Source: Sarcodiotheca gaudichaudii (taxonomy: Eukaryota > Rhodophyta > Florideophyceae > Gigartinales > Solieriaceae). Taken from it: DNA of 64,000 nucleotides. Shown in pieces: positions 57,848 to 64,000 of the stretch (positions are counted from its first letter, which is position 1; each line of letters begins with the position of its first letter). The notes under the pieces are model-generated. The model did not search any database and was not told where the DNA came from. It saw nothing but the letters and a program-made list of their open reading frames with translations. Position numbers and translations under genes: made by a program. The stretch is from assembly GCA_032355985.1 (NCBI GenBank), contig JAUKVZ010000003.1:62001-126000 (forward strand). Reading direction: 5' to 3'.

Positions 57848-59812
57848 TCAGGGGCATGGTCCCCAGTAGCTCAGCAGTTCGGCGATGTCGATCGCCGTGA
57901 TCTGACCATCCTGCGTGATATCCCAACTGCAGGGCGGGTTCGGGCAGGGCCCCCAGTTGCCGACAACGATCGCCAGATCCAGCGCGTCGACGGCGCCCGA
58001 GCCATTGACATCACCCGGACAGGCCGGCGCCTCGCACGCATCGGAGATGCCATTCTCATTTTCATCTTCGCCTGCGCTCAGGCTCAGTGAATACGGCCCG
58101 CCCCAGCCGGACTTGCGCTCGACATGAATGTGATAGATGCCCGCATCAAAGGATCCGCTGACGCTTCCATTGCCGCCGGAAAGCGCATCAAATCGAAGGG
58201 CCGCGCCGCTGGAGTTCCGCAGCGACAGATCGGCGTCCATGTCTGATGTGTCATAGGACATCAATGCCGTAATCACACCCGGCTCGCAAAGCTCGACCGT
58301 GTAGTAATCGTCGAAGTCCACCAGATGCAGATTGTGGTCGCCGATCGGCAGCACTGTGGAATCGACGATCGTGTCGTTGTCTTCGAAGTTGTCTTCGGCC
58401 GCCATCGAGTTCAGGTAGCTCTGAATAAGCGTTCCGCCCGACGTCGTGCGCGGCCCGAAATTGACCCAGTGTGACTGATCCGTACTGCACGTCGGCTGCG
58501 TGCACGCCTCATCAAGGCAGAACCAGCACGTGCCCGTCAGCGCGCCGATCACTTCAAAGTCTTCATTGAACAGCGGCGAGCCGCTCGAGCCGCCCTGGAT
58601 CGTCCCGAGATCCCAGTCCCATGTGTAGATCTGGCTGCTCGGTCCACAGTGCGGCTCATCGCCCGTGTATGTGCCGCGCGAGTATCGCTTCCAGGAGCCC
58701 GCCGGATGGTGAATCATGTGCACCGTTTCGCCCGAACTCGGCGCGTCGAAACTCATCGGCGCAAAGCCCTGCCCGGCTGAGGGATCCTCATTCAGTCGAA
58801 AGAATGAATAGTCACTGTTTCCCGACTGGCCCAGCAGCAGCGCGCCCGAAGAAGTCGGCACGCTGTTCACATCCGGAATCGTCGATCCACAGAACGACGT
58901 TCCATAGTGCCAGTAGATCGTCATCGTGCTGGCGACGGTCTGGTTATCAACGCAGTGCGCGGCGCTGTAGAAATACCCCGCATACGTGTTCGGATCGTTG
59001 TCGTTGATCAGGCAGCCCGAACAAAGAAATCCGAAGCCGCCTTCGACAAAGGTGTACCGCCCCACCGCATCCCGCGCCGTCAGCTGCGCCGGATCGCTGA
59101 GTTCAAGATGACAATTCGGATCGGTCAGCGAGCACAAGCTCGTGCCGCGCTCGGCGCCATCGCCCTCAAGATCATCGTGCCCGCTCAGCCTGTAGAAGTG
59201 CGAGATGGCGTTGATCGTGATCGTCGGCGTCGTGGCGAATCCATCGTCCGACTGATATTCGATAAACACCGTGTCATCGAAGATCGGCTCCGACCAGAAC
59301 TCGCCCGTGCCAATAGGACCGTCGCCGTCATAGACAAACGTGCGGCCGCCATCGGCGCCGCGCATCACCACGCGCCCGCCTTGGGGCAGATCAAAGCTCG
59401 AAAAATGCGTTCGAATCGCGCGGGCGCCCGCTGCTTCCAGAGCGATCCTCCACACGACATCGCCCGCAGGCGTCACGACAAGCTCGCCATCGATCGGCGC
59501 TCGCAGATCCCCCTGCGGCGTCTCACGATTGACCGCGACGCGTATGCGCCGCTCGCCCGTTCGCTCCAACTCCGCATCCTCAGCGCGCAGAAAATCGAGA
59601 TCCACGGCGTCCCAGCGAACGATCGCGCCCGGATCGATCGACGCTGCCGCCCGAGCCCCGCTGAAGGTCAGCAGCGCGGCGTCAGGAGTCGTGTCCCGGA
59701 TCGGGGCTCGATCGAAACGGGGAGTCTCCGCATAGGAACCTGCGGCGAATCCGACGGCGCCGAGGGCAGCAGCCGCACAGGTCCATGCGATGGTGGAATG
59801 ACGAAATCCCAT
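57848..59812 (-). CDS. secreted trypsin-like serine protease with dockerin-like tail
   Basis: This 654-residue extracellular protease has a signal peptide (about 1-28), a propeptide-like region, and a chymotrypsin-fold domain with His in YSAAHCVDNQ near 286, Asp in GNSDYSFFRL near 337 and Ser in TIQGGSSGSPLFN near 408; Cys pairs suggest disulfides. It resembles lysyl-endopeptidase-type enzymes. A PPC-like beta domain (about 475-585) follows, then EDENENGISDAC and two dockerin-like repeats ending LLSYWGPCP, like the tail of the protein at 54918. Confidence 0.85.
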   Translation of the reverse strand: MGFRHSTIAWTCAAAALGAVGFAAGSYAETPRFDRAPIRDTTPDAALLTFSGARAAASIDPGAIVRWDAVDLDFLRAEDAELERTGERRIRVAVNRETPQGDLRAPIDGELVVTPAGDVVWRIALEAAGARAIRTHFSSFDLPQGGRVVMRGADGGRTFVYDGDGPIGTGEFWSEPIFDDTVFIEYQSDDGFATTPTITINAISHFYRLSGHDDLEGDGAERGTSLCSLTDPNCHLELSDPAQLTARDAVGRYTFVEGGFGFLCSGCLINDNDPNTYAGYFYSAAHCVDNQTVASTMTIYWHYGTSFCGSTIPDVNSVPTSSGALLLGQSGNSDYSFFRLNEDPSAGQGFAPMSFDAPSSGETVHMIHHPAGSWKRYSRGTYTGDEPHCGPSSQIYTWDWDLGTIQGGSSGSPLFNEDFEVIGALTGTCWFCLDEACTQPTCSTDQSHWVNFGPRTTSGGTLIQSYLNSMAAEDNFEDNDTIVDSTVLPIGDHNLHLVDFDDYYTVELCEPGVITALMSYDTSDMDADLSLRNSSGAALRFDALSGGNGSVSGSFDAGIYHIHVERKSGWGGPYSLSLSAGEDENENGISDACEAPACPGDVNGSGAVDALDLAIVVGNWGPCPNPPCSWDITQDGQITAIDIAELLSYWGPCP

Positions 59813-59980
59813 GTTTCAGGTCGCCTTTCGAATCTCAGATGTGATCGATCTGACTATCCCCGCCAGTGGGTGATACGCGAGCTGAGGGCTCGTGGATCTG
59901 CCAAATCAGCCGACATTGTGGGCCCCACATCAAGTGGTGTCGAGAGTTGAGTCAGGAAACTCCATCCACCGGCGGCAGAT

Positions 59981-60016
59981 TTAAATGAAAAGCGGCCGAG
60001 CACGAACTCGACCGCT
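59981..60016 (-). terminator. Rho-independent terminator of atpA
   Basis: On the reverse strand AGCGGTCGAG (60007-60016) pairs with CTCGGCCGCT (59991-60000) with one T-G pair and a TTCGTG loop, followed by TTTTCATTT. It lies 40 nt past the atpA stop, showing that the transcript ends with this gene. Confidence 0.75.
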
Positions 60017-60056
60017 GAACATGTGTCTTGATTGAGGATCAGAGAATCCCGTGGCG

Positions 60057-61128
60057 TCAGGCGCCGGCGGCGACGGGCTCAGGCGCCGTCTTGGCCGAGG
60101 ACTTCCACTGCTCCTTGAAGTTCGAGATTGCGTCCTTCAGCTTCTTTTCAACGTCATCGTTGAGAGCCTTGGCGCTGTCAAGCTCCGCCCGCACCGTCGA
60201 ACCGGCGCCGGCGAAATACTCCAGCATGCCGCGCTCGAAGTCGGCGACCTCGCTAACTTCGATGTCATCCATGAAGCCCTTCGACGCCGAGTAAATCGAG
60301 ATGACCTGATCGGTCACATCCATCGGCACGTACTGCGGCTGCTTGAGCAGCTCGACCATGCGCGAGCCGCGATCAAGCTGGCGCTGCGTCGCCTTATCCA
60401 GCTCGGTGCCGAGCTGCGCGAACGCTTCCAGTTCACGGAAGGCAGCAAGATCGAGTCGCAGGGAACCGGCGATCTTCTTCATCGCCTTGATCTGTGCGTT
60501 GCCACCCACGCGCGACACCGAAATGCCGACGTTAATGGCGGGACGCTGACCGGCGAAGAAGAGCTCCGGCTCGAGGTAGATCTGACCATCCGTAATCGAA
60601 ATCACGTTCGTCGGAATGTACGCCGACACGTCGCCTTCCTGCGTCTCGATGATGGGCAGCGCCGTGAGCGATCCGCCGCCATTGGCGTCGGAGAGCTTCG
60701 TCGCACGCTCCAGCAGGCGAGAGTGCAGGTAGAACACGTCGCCGGGGTACGCCTCGCGACCGGGCGGGCGGCGAAGCAGCAGCGAAAGCTGGCGATACGC
60801 CACGGCCTGCTTGGAAAGATCGTCATAGATGCACAGGGCATGCTTCGGCGTCTTGCCATTCTTGCCCTGCCACATGAAGTACTCACCCATCGCACAACCC
60901 GCGTAGGGAGCGATGTACTGCAGCGGCGCCGGATCGGATGAACCCGCGTTCACGACGATCGTGTAGTCCATCGCGCCATTCTGCTTCAGCGTTTCGACAA
61001 CGCCCGCGACCGTGGACTCCTTCTGACCAACTGCCACATAGATGCAGACAACTGCATCGGGCGTTCCCCAGAGTCGTTTCTGGTTGATGATTGTGTCGAG
61101 CGCAACGGCCGTCTTACCCGTCTTGCGA

Positions 61129-61166
<38 letters not shown>

Positions 61167-61646
61167 GATCATCGAGTCAACGGCTTTGATGCCCGTCTGC
61201 AGTGGCTCGGTCACCGGCTGACGAGCAGCGATGCCCGGCGCGATGATGTCGACCTTGCGCGACTCCGTCGCCTGGATGGGCGGGCCGCCGTCGATCGCCT
61301 GACCAAGCGGATTGACGACGCGGCCAAGCAGCGCTTCACCAACCGGCACTTCAAGCAGACGACCGGTCGAGCGGACCTGATCGCCTTCTTTCACGTGCAG
61401 ATAGTCGCCGAAGATGACCGCGCCGACGGTGTCCGTCTCGAGGTTCATCACCTGGCCCATCACTGCGCCCTTCTCGGTCTGAAACTCAAGAAGCTCGGAC
61501 GCCATCGCCTTCGAAAGGCCGTAGATACGCGCGATGCCGTCGCCGACCTGCACCACTCGTCCGACCTCGGAAACCTCGAGTTCGGCGGAGTACTGATCGA
61601 TCTCCTGCTTGATGACGGACGCGATTTCGTCAGTTCTGATCTTCAT
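60057..61646 (-). CDS. atpA: F1 ATP synthase subunit alpha
   Basis: This 529-residue alpha subunit of F1 binds nucleotide at non-catalytic sites. Walker A is [15 protein letters not shown] near 169-183, then [20 protein letters not shown], and the signature [14 protein letters not shown] near 370-383. Length and motifs are normal. It is flanked by a SIMPL gene and a protease and closed by its own terminator; no other atp gene is within the window, although atpA normally lies in atpHAGDC. Confidence 0.95.
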
Positions 61647-61861
61647 CTCAGGTCTGCTCTCTCGGCCTGGCCGGATGGCTCGGGCCTGGGGGGACGATCC
61701 TCGTGGGCAGATTCGCGAGACAAAGGCGAATCGACCCCTCGGGAAGGACTATTCCGACAAACGGGGAGCGGCACAGGGTAGCGAAATTCGCCGCCCATGT
61801 CCGCTCCCACGCTGGTCAATTGCAGGGGATGTCACAAGGTGTTCAGCGAAGCGCTCGACGC

Positions 61862-62611
61862 TCAGCCGCTCGTCTCGTAGACGATCGTCACGCTCGCCCG
61901 AAGTGTGACGCTGCCCGGGTTCAGCGGGGGCGCCGCGGATGAGTCAGACGCAACTTCCGCACGCGCCGCCATACGCATCACCGGCTGCGGCGTGCTCATC
62001 TGCGGCTGGTCCAGATCCACTCGAAGCATCCGAACCAGCTTCACTCCCGCCGCTCCGGCGAGGGCCTGGGCGTCTGATCGAGCGTTAGCCGTCGCCTTGG
62101 CGATCGTCTCTGCCCGGGCCGTCCGCTCATCGCTGAGGCCGAAGGAGACGCCCTGCACCCGATTGGCCCCGGCCTCGACGGCCTCTTCGATGATCGAGCC
62201 CGCCAGCTCAAGCTGCGTTGTCTTTATTCGAACCTCGTTTTCGACGGTGTATCCGACGATCGTGGGATTTCCCCCGTGCTTGGGGTACTGATAGCGCGGC
62301 TGCACGCTGAATCGGCCCGTCTCCAGGTCCTTCTGATCCAGCCCCAGCTTCATCAGACGGTCGAGGACGCGATTGACCTTCTGGCTGTTGTCCCGCGTGA
62401 TCGACTTCAGGGCGTCGTTCTCGCCTCCCTGCGTCAGCACGCTCAGCACGATCTGGACCTCATCGGGATCGACCTCCATCACACCCACGCCCGTCACAGT
62501 CAGGACAGGCACGGCCGGATCGACGCCGGATGCATCAGCAGCCCGACTCATGGGGGCCAATGCGATGATGGCGGCCAGGACACTCAGGACGGCGGACATT
62601 CTCATATTCAT
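61862..62611 (-). CDS. SIMPL-domain (DUF541) exported protein
   Basis: This 249-residue protein has a signal peptide (SAVLSVLAAIIALAPMSRAA) and a SIMPL domain: LTVTGVGVMEVDPDEVQIVL near 36-55, KVNRVLDRLMKLGLDQKDLE, and YTVENEVRIKTTQLE near 120-134. ATG 62611 has GGGAG 7 nt upstream and is preferred to 62644. Proteins of this family are periplasmic with little known function, some linked to oxidative stress. It lies about 215 nt upstream of atpA on the same strand. Confidence 0.9.
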   Translation of the reverse strand: MNMRMSAVLSVLAAIIALAPMSRAADASGVDPAVPVLTVTGVGVMEVDPDEVQIVLSVLTQGGENDALKSITRDNSQKVNRVLDRLMKLGLDQKDLETGRFSVQPRYQYPKHGGNPTIVGYTVENEVRIKTTQLELAGSIIEEAVEAGANRVQGVSFGLSDERTARAETIAKATANARSDAQALAGAAGVKLVRMLRVDLDQPQMSTPQPVMRMAARAEVASDSSAAPPLNPGSVTLRASVTIVYETSG

Positions 62612-62953
62612 GGTGAAACTCCCTCTGGTGTGCTTCTGGAACAAATCTGACTCGTTTCCGCCCTATGCAGCGCATAGAGAGGGTAGGTGGTTCAATGATT
62701 CCGGATCACCCCTGTTCAGATGAGATCCTGCATTGAGCTTATGGGACCAGCCGGATCGCCGGGCGTCCGGATCGACCCGGCATCCGCCCCGGTCGATCGC
62801 TTCCGGTGAATCGGTGTGAGCGCCCCGGGACCGGAAATAGCCGGATTCCGGGAACTCACACGGGCTCTGAGGCGGATCGGCGAGTAGTCTCGCTGCAATC
62901 ATCGCCTTCGCGTGGGGCGAATGTGCAGCGACCTTGGAAGGAGAACATCAGGC
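62612..62953. other. 342-base divergent intergenic region with a nested hairpin
   Basis: No gene is seen between the divergent SIMPL and FG-GAP genes. It holds a small hairpin CTATGC-AGC-GCATAG (62663-62677), many CCGGATC-like motifs between 62690 and 62850, and the nested inverted repeat described at 62814-62861. Confidence 0.6.
62814..62861. repeat. nested inverted repeat upstream of the FG-GAP gene
   Basis: GTGTGAG (62814-62820) pairs with CTCACAC (62855-62861); inside, CCCGG/CCGGG and CCGG-AAATAG-CCGG extend the helix to 16 bp with small bulges. No T run follows on either strand, so it is not a classical terminator; an operator or leader structure is possible. Confidence 0.45.
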
Positions 62954-64000
62954 ATGGCGCAGTTCCTTCGTGGCTTGTCCGTGTTCGCAGGTCTCGTGAT
63001 CGCCGCCGGCGCATCAACCGGTCAGCCCATTCCCTTTCAGGAGCATCCGATCGACGATGAGGCCAATGGCGCTCACTCGATCGCGATCACTGACATTGAT
63101 CTCGACACCGATCCTGACATCGTGGCCGCGACGCGTTTCGGCCATGAGATCATTCTCTACACGAAGACTTCGCTCGATCCGGCGCCGGTCGTTTTCGCGG
63201 ATCGGATTCTCTCCGCCAATGTCATGGGCGTGCGTCGATGCATCGCCGTCGACATCAACGGCACCGGACGAAGCGACATCGTCACGACATCAGGCGATGA
63301 CAACAAAGTCGCGTGGTTTCCAAATCAGGGCGGCCCCATGCCGGAGTTCATCGAGATTCCCGTCTCGCTGATCATTCCCGAGGCGTGGGGTCTTGATTCG
63401 GGCGATCTTGATGGCGACAAGGATCGAGACATTCTCGTCGCCGCCGTCGGCAACGGAAACATCACCTGGTTCGAAAATGAAGGCGGCATTGTGCCATCCT
63501 GGGATCTGCACACCGTGACGACGATGGCGCTAGGCGCCGTCGCTGTGTCGATCGCCGATCTCGATGGCGATGGCGATCAGGACTTCGCCGCGGCTTCATT
63601 CGATGATGACACCATCGCCTGGTACGAAAACGATGGCCAGGCCGAGCCGACCTTCACCAAAGTTCCGCTCACCGCAGGCCTGTACATATCTCCAAATCAT
63701 GTGCACACCGCGGATCTCGATGATGACGATGACATGGACATCCTCGCCTCCGCATTCGAGTCAGACACACTGCTGTGGCTGGAAAATGACGGCGCCGCGG
63801 AGCCGAGTTTCACGATTCGAGTGATCTCGACGCTTCCCAGCGGCCCGACGGGCATTTCCACCTTTGATCTCAATCAGGATGGATATGTCGATGTGCTAGC
63901 AGCCGCGTACGGTCAACTCGGGGCAGGCGGCGAGTTCGCGTGGTATCAGAGTGACGGCGGCTCTCCCCCGACATTCACTCGCCGCGTGATCGCGAATACA
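62954..64000 (+). CDS. secreted FG-GAP/VCBS repeat protein, C-terminus beyond window
   Basis: The frame is open for 349 codons to the window end. A signal peptide (LRGLSVFAGLVIAAGASTG) is followed by five or six beta-propeller-type FG-GAP repeats of about 50 residues, with calcium-loop motifs such as ITDIDLDTDPDIVAA, GDLDGDKDRDILVAA, ADLDGDGDQDFAAAS, ADLDDDDDMDILASA and FDLNQDGYVDVLAAA, each followed by a (T/A)W(F/Y)ENDG-type strand. It is a likely extracellular calcium-binding surface protein. GGAG lies about 10 nt before the ATG. A C-terminal dockerin-like or sorting tail would be expected outside the window. Confidence 0.85.
   Translation, partial: MAQFLRGLSVFAGLVIAAGASTGQPIPFQEHPIDDEANGAHSIAITDIDLDTDPDIVAATRFGHEIILYTKTSLDPAPVVFADRILSANVMGVRRCIAVDINGTGRSDIVTTSGDDNKVAWFPNQGGPMPEFIEIPVSLIIPEAWGLDSGDLDGDKDRDILVAAVGNGNITWFENEGGIVPSWDLHTVTTMALGAVAVSIADLDGDGDQDFAAASFDDDTIAWYENDGQAEPTFTKVPLTAGLYISPNHVHTADLDDDDDMDILASAFESDTLLWLENDGAAEPSFTIRVISTLPSGPTGISTFDLNQDGYVDVLAAAYGQLGAGGEFAWYQSDGGSPPTFTRRVIANT

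Noticed and set aside
1-64000. tRNA, rRNA, tmRNA, RNase P RNA, CRISPR arrays, insertion sequences and phage genes
   Set aside because: I looked through the intergenic regions for T-loop, rRNA, tmRNA and RNase P consensus strings, for spaced repeats and for transposase or integrase motifs, and saw none.

Overview
The window is a high-GC, gene-dense chromosomal segment from a planctomycete, most likely class Phycisphaerae. The evidence is indirect but consistent: secreted proteins ending in paired dockerin-like repeats with a terminal WGPCP, a PEP-CTERM-like sorting tail (VPAPSAAG followed by poly-Arg), a YdjY-domain protein, a fibro-slime protein, a type II pseudopilin-like gene, and BatA/VWA/DUF4175/DUF4159 membrane proteins. 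I see no prophage, insertion sequence, CRISPR array, rRNA or tRNA.

Layout. 0-6.8 kb: a cut-off exported protein, a methyltransferase, then a reverse-strand block (amidotransferase, HhH-GPD glycosylase, a conserved unknown, fumarylacetoacetase, L28), and an isolated mraZ followed by about 550 nt of hairpin-rich non-coding sequence ending in a terminator. 7-12.5 kb: amidohydrolase, glycosyltransferase, rpsP-trmD-rplS (no rimM) and a YdjY protein. 12.5-17.3 kb (reverse): nadB, lipoprotein, vsr, panB and a DegP-like protease. 17.4-22.2 kb (forward): thioesterase, purN, a zincin-PDZ protein, DUF502, and hpf-ptsN-ptsH. 22.2-27.3 kb: murA, the fibro-slime protein, and an envelope redox group (rhodanese-like lipoprotein, DsbD alpha-like protein, redoxin). 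27.3-35 kb: a racemase-like protein, hscB, two CNNM/CorC proteins, SDR, glycerate kinase, nuoI and a Ca/Na antiporter. 34.9-39 kb (reverse): pyrF, two degenerate alpha/beta hydrolases and a serine-glyoxylate-type aminotransferase. 39-45.6 kb (forward): DUF971, a FlaA1/CapD-type dehydratase, dut and a long acidic FtsK. 45.6-54.8 kb (reverse): a BatA-like von Willebrand operon without moxR or DUF58, headed by a sugar-nucleotide epimerase. 54.9-57.8 kb (reverse): four exported or surface genes that look like one unit. 57.8-64 kb: a secreted trypsin-like protease, a solitary atpA, a SIMPL protein and a cut-off FG-GAP protein.

Genes normally found in conserved operons stand alone here (mraZ, nuoI, atpA, trmD without rimM, vsr without a methylase), which fits the known scattering of planctomycete operons. 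Many genes lack a Shine-Dalgarno sequence and instead carry a TAnnnT hexamer 6-9 nt before the start codon, suggesting leaderless transcripts. The best candidates for something undescribed are the four-gene surface cluster at 54.9-57.8 kb, the structured non-coding segments at 313-427 and 5.8-6.35 kb, and the tandem hydrolases that have lost catalytic residues.
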